From Emiliania huxleyi CCMP1516 (Eukaryota; Haptophyta; Isochrysidales; Noelaerhabdaceae): 64,000 nucleotides of DNA. The DNA is taken from NCBI RefSeq assembly GCF_000372725.1, contig NW_005196756.1, forward strand, positions 328,719 to 392,718, read 5' to 3'. Below, piece by piece: positions 51,862 to 61,614 of the stretch; position 1 is the stretch's first letter; every line of letters starts with the position of its first letter. The translations under genes and the position numbers were made by a program. The notes beneath the pieces were generated by a model that saw nothing but the letters and a program-made list of their open reading frames with translations, did not search any database and was not told where the DNA came from.

Positions 51862-52661
51862 ATGCCTCCGCGAAGTCGGGGCGGAAGCGCGCCGCCGCCA
51901 TCGCTCTACGTCGGGCCATGGCAGGAGCTTGCGCTCAGCCGTGCCATCGCCTCGTCCCGCGCACGCATTGCGGTGGCGTGCGAGGCGCAGGTGGCGCAAG
52001 AGGCCTCCAGCGCGTCGCTGCGGGGGGCGGAGGCCGGCGAACGCCTCGCACGCGCCTTGACAGAAGCGGTGCAAGAGCCAGAGCCAGAGCGAGAGGCCGC
52101 ACTCGTACGAGCCGTTGCGGCCAACGCCGCGGTTATGGCCGCCGACGCGGTGCTGCGGCCGTCCTCCATCCCTCAGGCACCTCTGATTGGCTGTTGGGTC
52201 GCCGTCGGCCGTGACACCGTGAGCTTCTTCGCCCCGTGGCCTCGCAGGCGCGCCACGCAGCATTCTCGAAGAGAGAGGAGGGCGCCGGGCGCCGGGTCGT
52301 GATCCGCTCACAACGAGAGCGGCGCATGGCCCAGATGCGCCGCATCTATGGCTACAGCGACTATGACGATCCGTCTGCTACGCCACACCCTGCCTCGGCT
52401 GGCCCCCCGACGCGTGCATGTGCATGTGTATGTGTTGTGGATGGAGGCACCACGCACTCGATCCGGAACAGCCCGTATCGACCGCCGCCGGCGCCTCCCG
52501 TGGCAGTACCAGTAGGACGCCCTGCAGACGGGTGGTTTGGAGATCCGTCGAGTTCTGCACGGGCGCCGGCGGCCGCCACGGAGTGGGAAGCGCAGCCCCA
52601 GGACGAGGAGGTGGAGGACCTGCTAGCCTGGAGCAGAGCGCTGCCCTTCTCCCAGCCGTAG
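51862..52661 (+). CDS. Hypothetical Ala/Arg-rich protein, 2 exons
   Basis: Exons 51862-52176 and 52248-52661 join through a 71-nt GC-AG intron to 243 codons (242 aa). The N-terminal half is helical and Ala-rich (SLYVGPWQELALSRAIASSR). After the junction come KREEGAGRRVVIRSQRERR and MAQMRRIYGYSDYDDPSA, then a low-complexity part and an acidic tail (QPQDEEVEDLLAWSRALPF). No family recognised. A pyrimidine-tailed repeat just upstream may form its promoter or 5' UTR. Confidence 0.55.
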
Positions 52662-53613
52662 CCCGTATGTCATTTTCTTCGTTGAGCCCGCCGTACACGT
52701 TTCGCGCGTCCTCCCTCGCGCTGCGGCATACCACAATGCCGTTTGTGCATGTGCATGTGCATGTGTGGCCCCGCCCTGCACGATCTTGGTGTGAGGGATC
52801 TTCAACGATCCGTCCCCTCCCCACCCCTGGTCACTCGCCGACACTAGAAGAGCGGCGCGAGTGTTGGGGCTGCGGCTACGGCTGCGGCTGCGGGAGGGGC
52901 TGTGGTCGCGGGAGAGCCGCTGCGCCGCATGGACGCGCCTACCACCGCTCTTGCTCTTGCTCCGCTCGGCGCTCGCCACCTCTCACAAAAGGTCCAAAGT
53001 CATAGCCACCACCTCCTCCCCGGCAAGTCCTAAATAAATAAATAAAACGGAGACACCAAACAAGGGGTGGGAGAAGGACAGGGTCCCCACCTGCGCGAGC
53101 AGGATCTTGTAAGCTAGGGACGATCAGGGACACAGGGGAACGGGAGCGGGGAGCGCATCGCGACACGGAGGGGGGCTGGGCAGGGTTCACCCACACGACA
53201 GGGTCCCAGGGATTCCCCTCTCGTATAGGACAAAGTTGCACCCGGCGGCACGGGCGGGGGCAGGCGCGGGCCTCCTACTGGTTGCGCTCTCCTAGTTCTC
53301 CTGCTACTGACAAAAGGGACAGCGACAGGTTCGCAGCACGGTGGACTCCCCCTGCAAGTCCTTGTGTTGTGAGATTTTTAGCAATACCAAACAACTCTAA
53401 CACTTTTGTTTGTTTGTGTTGTGCGACAGCGAACTAAATTCTTTTTGCGTGCCACTGCGCGCCAGTCTCGTGCTGTGTGAAGGGCAGGCTGCTGCCTTGG
53501 CGTTATTCTTTTTGCCAGTAATGTGCCCAGGGTCGTGGAGGGAGTTTCGTTGTACAGTTCTTTCTGCGGTGAATATGTAATTCTTTTTCGCAGAGCGACG
53601 CGCTCTCCGGTGG
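52662..53613. other. Intergenic, no gene seen
   Basis: A GTGCATGTGCATGTGCATG tract (about 52744), a GGCTGCGG run (about 52868-52905) and an AAATAAATAAATAAA tract (about 53032). An acceptor-like TTTTTCGCAG at 53585-53593 could mark an upstream exon of RRP7. Confidence 0.5.
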
Positions 53614-54548
53614 ATGTCGATACAGGGCAAGAAGGCAAAGGACTTGCCTTACGCGCGGCTCCTGTTCCGGCAGAAGGATCGCCATTTCGCCACCGTCGTC
53701 TTTGCTCGCGCGCACGCCTCGCGAGCCGCAGACGCCGAGCGGCCTGCTGGCCGCACTTTGTTCCTTGCCAACCTGCCGCTGTCGGCGACGGGATCCGCGC
53801 TCCGCTCGGCGCTCGAGGCGTTTGGTCCCGTCGACGCGGTGCATATGGACGCGGCGGGCGGTGTCGCTGCCTCTCCTCGCCGCAGCCAGCAAGCGCATGT
53901 CGTCTTTGCGGCGGCCCCGGCGCTCCGCAAGTGCCTCAAATGCGACCGCGCCATTCCGCTCTCCGCGGGAGGGGGGGGAGGAGGCGCGTCCAGCGTGGGC
54001 GGCACTTTGGGCGACGCGCCCGAGGATCGCGAGACTCTCGGTGCATCGGTCGCTGCATTCCTGCAGCAATTTGAGGCGGACGAGGCGTCGCGCGCACGCG
54101 CGGCGGAGAGCGCGCACGGAGCGATGGACGAGGACGGCTTCGTGCTGGTGACTCGCAAGGCAAAGGGGAGGAGCGTCGCGAGCGACGGCACCGTCTCGAT
54201 GGGTGCCGCCTCGGACGCAGCCACCGCCGCGCGCGCCGCCAAGCGCGTTGCCTCCCGAATCGTTGGCCGCAGAGAGACTCGCGCCTCTGATTGGGGGCGC
54301 TCTGGCTCGTAGGCGCGCCAAGCGGAACCGCGCCGAGGCGAACCTCGACTTTTATCAGTTCCAGGCGCCCGGGCCCGCAGCATGTTCCCCCTCTATCGCA
54401 TCTTCCGACCGCGATCCACTTGCCTTGCCCCTCCGCACAGGCACACGAGCGCAAGCGCGACAAGCTGCTGGCGCTACGGGAGCAGTTCGAGGCGGACAAG
54501 GCTCGCGTCGCAAAGCTGCGCGCCGACCGCAAGTTCCGCCCGTACTAG
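53614..54548 (+). CDS. RRP7: Ribosomal RNA-processing protein 7 (RRP7-like), 3 exons
   Basis: Exons 53614-54242, 54313-54364 and 54441-54548 join to 263 codons (262 aa); both introns are GC-AG. The N-terminal half has an RRM-like RTLFLANLPLSATGSALRSA with FGPVDAV. The C-terminus is the RRP7 signature: NLDFYQFQ, then KLLALREQFEADKARVAKLR and the terminal RKFRPY. RRP7 is a nucleolar factor of the small-subunit processome. The N-terminus is shorter than usual and an upstream exon cannot be ruled out. The first intron shows GCGCG at both donor and downstream exon start. Confidence 0.88.
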
Positions 54549-55271
54549 AATCGAATGCATGTACACGAGTTTATCTGCTCCGGCTTCTCCACACGGTCGC
54601 GCTCCCGGACACTTTTGAATCAAACTTCAAAGAGTGACGAAGCCCTGCCCGGGCGCACGCCTGCTGCGTGCCACTGCTTCTGCCGTCTTTTCATCTAGCA
54701 GCTCCGTACACTCAATAATCGAAAGCCGTAGACTTAGGGAGTAGGGCTTTAGGGTGGACCATCCATTACACGGCATTAGGGGCAAGGGGGAAGCGGCGGC
54801 GGGGGTCCGAGGTCCGAGGCCGAGGCGTCACGTCCATTCGGATTTCGGTCCGAAAACGGTCCACGCGCGATATTGGATATATACTTTAGAGCCGCACGGC
54901 TTTACGGCTTTAGTTTCACGTCACACGTCGCGTCGCGCGAATATGGAATAAAGCCGTAGCGGCTAGCGCGCGTGCTTTCTCGCAGCGGTATTTTTTGGTG
55001 TTCCTCTAAGCTATCTATAAGGTCACCGCTCGTCACTTGACCGCTCCACTCTCCACACCACACCCGAGGGATGCCCTAATAGCTCACCCGACGGTCCCCC
55101 AAAATGTGAGGGTGCGGTGCGACCGTGTCCGCACAAGCGTAGCACACAGACCACAGAGGTCAGAGCCGTATGTGCCGCAGATCGGTGACAAGGTTAGAGA
55201 GCAGGATGTGTGGATGTGTGGATGTGTACCGGTATGTCGTATCGCAGTGTGCCACCCCCTCCGAATCGTCC
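54549..55271. other. Intergenic, no gene seen
   Basis: Contains GGCTTTAGGG/GCACGGCTTTACGGC-type short repeats near 54740-54960. No exon. Confidence 0.5.
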
Positions 55272-55912
55272 TCACTTCCGCGAACTCTCGGGCGGCTTGC
55301 GCGAGTGCGCGCCCCAGCGCCAGTCGTCCTCGTTCGTGATGAGCATCTCCTCGGGCGAGCCCTCGAACTTGACGTACAGGCCCTCGCGCGGATCGCAGCT
55401 GTTGACCACCCCCTGGTAAGGCACGTCCACCTTGCGGCCATTGAGCTCCTCCTCGTACCACACCGTGATGCGCGCGCCCGACACCTCGGCGCGCGATTTG
55501 CCCTTGAAGTCAAAGTCGGCGCGCTTGCGCTTGGGGCCGCTCGGCTCGGGCATGCCCCTCGACCGCACCGGCTCGACCGGCCTCCCGCGCTTGCTGGGCG
55601 CCACCTCGATCTCGAGATCGATCTCGAGGTGAGGAGCGAGGTTGTGCACCGCCGTCGCCATGGCCTCAAAGTCTTCCTCCACGTCGCCCTGCCGCAGTGG
55701 GATGGCGGCCGCGGCCATCTTGGCCTCGCGCTTGCCCTTGGCAGTGGCTGGCGCCGACACGGCCTCGCCGCGCGCATTGCGCATCTTGCGCGTCACGGCT
55801 CGCAGCTCCGGCGCCTCCACCTTAGTGTGCCTGAGGTCGGGCGGGAGGAGGTGGTCATTGGGCGGGAGGAGGTGGTCCTTGGGCGGGAGGAGGTGGTCAT
55901 TGGGCGGGAGGA

Positions 55913-55950
<38 letters not shown>

Positions 55951-56020
55951 AGGAGGGCGAGGAGGGCGAGGAGGGCGAGGAGGACGAGGGCGAGGGCGAT
56001 GACGAGGACGAGAAGGGCGA

Positions 56021-56076
<56 letters not shown>

Positions 56077-56589
56077 AGGAGGAGGAGGAGGAGGAGGAGG
56101 AGGAGGAGGAGGAGGAGGAGGAGGAGGAGGAGGAGGAGGAGGAGGAGGAGGAGGAGGAGGAGGAGGAGGAGAAGGAGGAGGAGGAGAAGGAGGAGGAGGA
56201 GGAGGAGCAGGATTCCTCCGCTGCCGGTCGATCACGTCCTGCACCAACTTGTCCTGCACGTTGCCCTTCTCGCGGTGGTACTCGTCCTCCGCCTCGCTCT
56301 TCGCCTTCTCAAAGGTGGTCTGTCGCGACCGGTGCATGGGGCGCGCTCAGCGAGGGGCGCGCGTGAGAGCCCGAGTGTGCGCGCGCTCCAGGCCCCGCCG
56401 CCAGCCCGGCACCTGCACAATGGCGAGCCGAAAGTCGCGTAAGCTCTCCGCCTTTCCAAACTTGGACCCCTTCACGCTCCGGAGCCGCTTCTCCTCCTGC
56501 ACGATCCGCGAGTGCGTGCCTGCGCGCGCCTGCTCGAGGCTCACCTTGAGCGCCTCGAGCCGCTTCTCGTCCGCTTCAGAAAACACCAT
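55272..56589 (-). CDS. Sds3-like coiled-coil protein with C-terminal Tudor-like segment, 3 exons
   Basis: Exons 56413-56589, 56209-56319 and 55272-55820 join in phase to 278 aa. Residues 1-100 form a charged coiled coil (MVFSEADEKRLEALKVSLEQ, VQEEKRLRSVKGSKFG, TTFEKAKSEAEDEYHREKGN, VQDKLVQDVIDRQRRNP), followed by ELRAVTRKMRNARGEA. This order resembles Sds3/BRMS1-family subunits of histone deacetylase complexes. The C-terminus ITVWYEEELNGRKVDVPYQG ... GLYVKFEGSPEEMLITNEDD has the strand pattern of a Tudor or related chromatin reader. Intron 1 is GT-AG; intron 2 (55821-56208) is GC-AG and almost entirely microsatellite. The start region is duplicated just upstream. The family call is moderate. 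Confidence 0.6.
55916..56208. repeat. GAGGGCGGC / GGC / GGA microsatellite complex (intron 2 of the Sds3-like gene)
   Basis: Successive runs of GGCGAGGGC, GGAGGGCGA, (GGC)n at about 56022-56074 and (GGA)n at about 56075-56208. Frames through it give only homopolymeric Glu, Pro or Arg and are not coding. A preceding 25-bp unit GGCGGGAGGAGGTGGTC is repeated three times at about 55838-55907. Confidence 0.92.
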
Positions 56590-56888
56590 GGTGAGACGGG
56601 TGCGGAAGCCTGCACAAAGGTGGGGGTGCGTCGGCGGTGCGGCGGAGGCGGAGGCGCGAATATCTAAGGGAGAGTTGGGCAGTGGGAAGGCGGACCAAGA
56701 GCGCCTGGCTGCTCGAGGCTCACCTTGAGCGCCTCGAGCCGCTTCTCGTCCGCTTCAGAAAACACCATGGTGAGACGGGTGCGGAAGCCTGCACAAAGGT
56801 GGGGGTGCGTCGGCGGTGCGGCGGAGGCGGAGGCGCGAATATCTAAGGGAGAGTTGGGCAGTGGGAAGGCGGACCAAGAGCGCCTGGC
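56530..56888. repeat. 179-bp tandem duplication covering the start of the Sds3-like gene
   Basis: The block from GGCTCACCTTGAGCGCCTCG through the ATG (CACCATGG) to CCAAGAGCGCCTGGCTG occurs at about 56530-56709 and 56709-56888. Start codons are at 56589 and 56768 on the minus strand. Confidence 0.9.
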
Positions 56889-57114
56889 TGGAAACACCCA
56901 ACGAGATGATGCGGCGGAAAAAATTTGTCGCAATCCGTCTTTCTTTCTTTCTTGGCTGCGTCTCCATGCCAAAATAAATTTCCTTTTTCGTTTCTTGAAC
57001 CGTTTTTCAAACTCGATCGTGCGATCTCAAACATACAGATCGCGTGTCATCCCAGAGATGCTTAGAAATTATGCGCGGTGCTCGCGAGACAGTTCTCGAC
57101 GGTCTGCTGCTCTA
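56889..57114. other. Short intergenic stretch
   Basis: A CTTTCTTTCTTTCTT tract (about 56938) and AT-richer sequence (CAAAATAAATTTCC). No gene. Confidence 0.5.
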
Positions 57115-58077
57115 GGGCGCCTGGGTCTAAATTTAGTGCGTGTGAATGAACTTTAGTGATAGTTTAGTGCGCTATTTAGTGTGTGTTCGAGTGCGTGTGT
57201 AGTGCGACTTTAGCGCAAATTTAGCGCAAATTTAGTACATATTTAGCACATATTTAGCACATATTTAGCACATATTTAGTGTGTTTTATCTCCAGTTTAG
57301 CGCCACATTTAGTTCACTTTAGGTGCGGGCAGCTGCAGTAGATTTAGTGTGGGTCCCGCATCTTTAGTGCGGGCACGCAACTTTAGCACGGCTTCCCAGC
57401 CACACCACAGCTGGCCAGGGCCGCGTGCTTTGCTCCTTGGCTGCCAAGAATGCACCACAGGAGATGCCTGGCCCCTGCCCTCATGACCCTCACCTCGATG
57501 ATGACCGTGTCAAACATCACCGCGGCGCAGTCGCTCGCGTTGAGGCACAGCTTGAGGTCCTCCACCTTGGTCGCCGCCGGCAGGTCGAGCGTGCCCCTCG
57601 CATCTCCCTGCTGCCACGGCAGCGCCACCCTCGTCTGCTCGGCCGTGTCTGCCATCGCAGTAAAGTCGTTATGTTCACGCCCCGCGCTTGGCAAACGTTT
57701 TGCCGCTCGGCGGGCCCGGAGAAGCAGCCCGGAAAGCACCTTTTATCGAGTAGGCTGATATTCAGCTGAAGAACCTTCGCTCGGTTGGGGATGGGACGGG
57801 GAACTTTTGCGAGTGGGCAGGGAACTGCAGGGGGAGAGGGGGAGGGAGGCCCAGCGAGGGGCTGCGGCTGGATCCTACTGCGCGGCTGGACTAAAGACGC
57901 ACTAAACCTCGCTAAATCTGGATGTAAAGTCGCAGTGAACTCGCGCTAAATTTGCGCTAAATTTGCACTAAATTTGCACTAAATTTGCGCTAAAATCGCA
58001 CTAAATTCGCGCTAAAGTGCACTAAAGATGCAGTGCATAAACACTTCACACCGCACTAAATTTAGACCCAGGCGCCC
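57115..58077. mobile_element. TIR element carrying a gene exon
   Basis: 963 bp with perfect 26-bp terminal inverted repeats (GGGCGCCTGGGTCTAAATTT + AGTGCG at the left, its complement at the right). Subterminal DNA on both sides is dense in TTTAGTGCG / TTTAGCGCAAA motifs (57120-57380) and their complement (57895-58065). Between them lie unique GC-rich DNA and an ATG-containing exon (57494-57655, minus). No target duplication is evident, so the superfamily is unassigned. Confidence 0.7.
57494..57655 (-). CDS. Orphan first exon inside the TIR element
   Basis: ATG 57655 opens 54 codons (MADTAEQTRVALPWQQGD to FDTVIIE), followed by a good donor GTGAGG. It lies inside the TIR element, and no continuing exon was found before the left terminal repeat. 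It could be a captured gene fragment, or the first exon of a gene into which repeats later inserted. I do not recognise the family from 54 residues. Confidence 0.4.
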
Positions 58078-58154
58078 TCCGAAGAAGAAGAATTCTTTGT
58101 GCGAGAGATCTGCCCGCCGCCAGCCCGCCCCGGGCCCACCCCCCTTCAGTGCAA

Positions 58155-59117
58155 ATGATGTCTGGTGCAGCATGCTTTGCCGGCTTTCGCTTTCTTGACA
58201 ACGGCTGCAGCTGGTATGAGACCAACCACTTAGGAGGCTGCCTTCGCCTTTCCTCTCCTCGGCCACAGTGCAGCGCGGCCGCGGACACCAACACTCAGAG
58301 GCACCTCCGACAGGCGGAAGGCCGGAGCACGCCAGAGCACACACTTGCAGTTCTGATGCCGTACCGCGGCGCTGGGCGAGTGGGTGATCTTCACAGTCTA
58401 TGCTCGCGACTACCCGCCCACCTTGAGGCGATCGGCGTCCAGTACCGCCTCTTCCTCCTCAACCAAGTCGACGCGCTCCCCTTCAACCGCGGCGCACTTG
58501 TCAACGCGGCGGTGCGGCTGATGGGCGAGACAGACGGACTGGTCTTGCAGCGCAGCGGGATGCCGCCACCGGTGTTTGACTACCTTGCCATTCACGACAT
58601 CGATCGTTTCCCCGTGCGGAATGGCAGAGGCGGCAGAGTAGCCTGTGACAACGCAACCGCTGAGTATTACTCGTTTCCCCATCCCTCGCCGCGGGTGCTG
58701 CACCCGTCGAGCTTCGCCGGCGGCGTGCTGGTCCTGCAGCGCGCCCACTTCGAGGCGGTCAACGGCTTCTCAAACGAGTACTGGGGGTGGGGCGAGGAGG
58801 ACAACGACCTCTTCCTGAGGTTGCGCTGGTGCGGCTGGGCACCTCGCCATGGCCAGCAGCTCGAGTCGTGCATGGAGCACCGCGACTGCCGCCTCTGCGC
58901 TCGGCAGAAACGGGCCGTCGACCCACGCCGCCTCCAGCTACACAGGGAGCGCGTGGGAGCGCAGCTGGCGCGACCATCGCGGCACATGGATGCCGCATTC
59001 GACGGCCTGCACACAGCCAACTTCACTGCGCTGCGGCGGACAACCCGCCGGTGCGGCGTCGGAGAGAGCGTGCACGTGATCGACGTCGCTCTTGAACGCG
59101 CCGATGAGATTGTATAG
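58155..59117 (+). CDS. Beta-1,4-galactosyltransferase family (GT7) enzyme
   Basis: A 320-aa frame from ATG 58155. GT7 motifs in order: LAVLMPYRGAGRVGDL, YRLFLLNQVDALPFNRGALVN, the metal-binding IHDIDRFP (DxD), SPRVLHPSSFAGGVLVLQRAHF and VNGFSNEYWGWGEEDNDLFLRL. These are the donor, Mn2+ and acceptor sites of UDP-Gal:(Xyl/GlcNAc) beta-1,4-galactosyltransferases; the form is closest to B4GALT7-like enzymes. No clear N-terminal membrane anchor is visible; an acceptor-like CAG before 58150 suggests an upstream exon that may encode it. A Golgi role is inferred. The start lies 77 bp from the TIR element. Confidence 0.87.
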   Translation: MMSGAACFAGFRFLDNGCSWYETNHLGGCLRLSSPRPQCSAAADTNTQRHLRQAEGRSTPEHTLAVLMPYRGAGRVGDLHSLCSRLPAHLEAIGVQYRLFLLNQVDALPFNRGALVNAAVRLMGETDGLVLQRSGMPPPVFDYLAIHDIDRFPVRNGRGGRVACDNATAEYYSFPHPSPRVLHPSSFAGGVLVLQRAHFEAVNGFSNEYWGWGEEDNDLFLRLRWCGWAPRHGQQLESCMEHRDCRLCARQKRAVDPRRLQLHRERVGAQLARPSRHMDAAFDGLHTANFTALRRTTRRCGVGESVHVIDVALERADEIV

Positions 59118-59388
59118 CCGCCATGTCAATACGAACTTTTTATGTATGTAAAAAGGGAGTGCAGTCGAGGAGGGGGGGGGGGGGGGGTGCGCGAAGTCCG
59201 AAGACTGTACGCTGCACACCCCGAGGCCCCGAGCTCTGAGACCGAGTCACAAACGAACAAGGGGAGTCAGTGTAGACCTCCGCGCAGACCCAGAGAATCC
59301 CTCCAGTACGTTCCCTCCCTCGCCCCCCCCCACCCCCCACCCCAAACCGCCCGGTCGCCACTGTGCACTGCGTCCTTTTTGCGCGCGG
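59118..59388. other. Space between convergent genes
   Basis: A poly-G tract at 59174-59187 and a CCCCCCCCACCCCCCACCCC tract near 59323. No gene. Confidence 0.6.
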
Positions 59389-61614
59389 CTAGGCCGCCTC
59401 CGCCTTGGCCCTCGCCGCGGCCGCTGACGCGCGCCTCGCCTTGGCGGAAGCGACCGCCGCCTCTGCCGCCACCGCTGCTGCCGCTGCTGCATCCGCCGCT
59501 GCTGCCGCCTGCGCCGTCGCAACGGCCGCCTCCTCCTCCGCTGCCGCGGCGGCCGCCTCCTCCTCTGCCGCTGCCAGAGCGTCGGCCTCGGCTTCCGCCT
59601 CCCGGCGCGCCTCCGCTGCCACCATTGCTGCCTCCTCACCCGCCTCCGTCGCCTCCTCCTCGCTCGCTTCGCCCGCCGCCTCGGCCTCCTCTCCCAACGC
59701 CTCCGCCAACCCCGCGACCGACGTCTCCGCCGTGATGCCGTACCGAATCCGCTCCTCGTGGAGCGTCTCGAGAAGCCTGATCAACCCTTCCCTGTCCAGC
59801 TTCGCGGGCTTGGCTGCGTCTGCCTCTGACGCCGCCTCGTGCTCCTGCGACGGCCCAGCGCCACCGCTCCCGCCGCCCTTCTTCTTCTTCTTCTTGCCCT
59901 TCTTGCCCTTGCCGCGCTTCTCCGCCTCGACCTCCGCCAGCAGCTCCTCGGCGTGCCGCGCCGCCTCCGCCTCCGCCGCCGCCCGCTCCGCTGCCCTCTC
60001 CACCGCCCCCGCAGCCCACGCCGCCTCCTTCGCCGCCTTCTCGGCCGCCGCCTCGGCCGCCCTCTGGGCCGCCGCATGCTCCTCAAGGGCGCGCACGCAC
60101 TCGGCGCTGCCCTCCTCCTTGGCAATCTGCAGCGCTGTGTCGCCAGCCGCCGAGCGCAGTTCCGTGTCGGCGCCCGCCCGCAGCAGGCAGTGGAGAGCGG
60201 CGGGGTGGTTCTGATGGGCGGCCCACATCAGCGCGGTGAGGCCGTTGTTGTCCTGCTGGTTGATCTCCGCGCCGTGAAGCAGCAGCAGCTCGGCCACCCG
60301 TTCGCGGTCCTTGAAAGCGGCGAACGTCAGTGCGGTGAAGCCGTCGCTGTTCTGAAGGTCGACCGAAGCGCCACGCTGCAGCAGCGCCGCGGCCAGCCAC
60401 TCGTGGACGTGGAGGGCGGCAACCATCAGCAGCGCATAGCCGCTCACACCCTCATGAGTGAAAGCCGCGTCCACCCGCCCGCCGCCGTCGAGCCACGCCA
60501 GCAATGCCGCCTCGCCGCCTTGCCAAGCCGCCTCCACGACCTCCTCGGGGACGGCGTCCTCGCCCGTTCCGCTCTCCACGCCGCCGGAAGAGGACGCGGC
60601 AGTTGGTGCCGCCGCCGCCGCCCCCTTGCCCGAGGCGGCATCGCCGTCCGCCCCCGCGCCGCCCGCCTCGCCGATCTCCTCGGGAACAGGCCCGCTGCTG
60701 CCGCCCGAAGCGCTGCATGCCCCCGCGCCGCCTGCCTCGACCGCCGCCGCCTCGCGCCTCTCCGCCGCCACCTCGCCGAGAAACGTCTTGACAGCGGCGA
60801 TGCACTCGGTGTGACCCTCGTCTTTGGCGATCTGCAGCGCTGTCTTGCCGTCCGCAGTGCGCAGCGCCATGTCTGCTCCCGCGCGTAGCAGGCGGAGCAC
60901 GACATCAGAATGGCCATTGAGGGCGGCGCTCGCGAGCGCAGTGCATCCGTTGATGTTCCGAACGTTGATCTCCGCGCCGTGCTGCAGCAGCAGCTCGACC
61001 ACCCGCTTGTAGCCTTGGTAGGCAGCGAGCATCAGCGCGGTGCAGCCGCCGCTCTCCTGCAGGTTGACCTCTGCGCCGTGCCGCAGAAGCTGCTCGACCA
61101 CGCGCTCGTGGCCTTGGGCGGCGGCGAACATCAGCGCGGTGCGGCCGTCACTGCTATGCAAGTTGATCTCCACACCATGCCGCAGCAGCAGCTCGACCAC
61201 CCGCGCCTGGCCTTGGTCGGCGGCCAGCATCAGCGCGGTGCAGCCGCCGCTCTCCTGCAGGTTGACCTCTGCGCCGTGCTTCAGCAGCGTCTCGACCACC
61301 CGCACGTGGCCGTTGACGGCGGCGGCAGTCAGCGCCGTCGCGCCGTTGCTGTTTAGCGCGTCCGGCTTCGCGCCCCGCTTCAGCAGAACCTCGACCAGCT
61401 GCTTGTGACCGTGTCCGGCGGCGATCAGCAGGAGCGTACAGCCACTCACACCGCGATACACGCACGTCGCGTCAACCCGCCCATCCCCGACGAGCCACGT
61501 CTGCACCACGCCCGCCTTGCCGTTCGCCGCCGCGGTCTCGATCTTTTTCGGCAGCGCGAGCGACGCAGCCTGTGACGCGGTCCCGGCTGAGCCAGCCTTC
61601 GATCGGCCTGGCAT
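59389..61614 (-). CDS. Ankyrin-repeat protein with Ala/Glu-rich coiled-coil tail
   Basis: A single exon of 741 aa from ATG 61614 (MPGRSKAGSAGTASQAASLA). Two ankyrin blocks are separated by an Ala/Gly-rich linker: about residues 60-290 with seven repeats of the type GxTALMLAAxxGHxRVVELLLRHGAEVN, and about 345-500 with four more. The last about 220 residues are Ala/Glu/Lys-rich helix (EAARHAEELLAEVEAEKRGK, then KKGKKKKKKGG). Each block begins with a shared module (VVxxWLxGDGRVDATxxxxGVSG). Ankyrin repeats are protein-binding scaffolds; no partner can be inferred. It is divergently paired with a paralogue at 62431. Neighbouring repeats are nearly identical in DNA. Confidence 0.85.
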   Translation of the reverse strand: MPGRSKAGSAGTASQAASLALPKKIETAAANGKAGVVQTWLVGDGRVDATCVYRGVSGCTLLLIAAGHGHKQLVEVLLKRGAKPDALNSNGATALTAAAVNGHVRVVETLLKHGAEVNLQESGGCTALMLAADQGQARVVELLLRHGVEINLHSSDGRTALMFAAAQGHERVVEQLLRHGAEVNLQESGGCTALMLAAYQGYKRVVELLLQHGAEINVRNINGCTALASAALNGHSDVVLRLLRAGADMALRTADGKTALQIAKDEGHTECIAAVKTFLGEVAAERREAAAVEAGGAGACSASGGSSGPVPEEIGEAGGAGADGDAASGKGAAAAAPTAASSSGGVESGTGEDAVPEEVVEAAWQGGEAALLAWLDGGGRVDAAFTHEGVSGYALLMVAALHVHEWLAAALLQRGASVDLQNSDGFTALTFAAFKDRERVAELLLLHGAEINQQDNNGLTALMWAAHQNHPAALHCLLRAGADTELRSAAGDTALQIAKEEGSAECVRALEEHAAAQRAAEAAAEKAAKEAAWAAGAVERAAERAAAEAEAARHAEELLAEVEAEKRGKGKKGKKKKKKGGGSGGAGPSQEHEAASEADAAKPAKLDREGLIRLLETLHEERIRYGITAETSVAGLAEALGEEAEAAGEASEEEATEAGEEAAMVAAEARREAEAEADALAAAEEEAAAAAAEEEAAVATAQAAAAADAAAAAAVAAEAAVASAKARRASAAAARAKAEAA

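Noticed and set aside
55897-56442. Poly-Glu, poly-Pro and poly-Arg proteins
   Set aside because: They are frames through GGA/GGC microsatellites within an intron of the Sds3-like gene.
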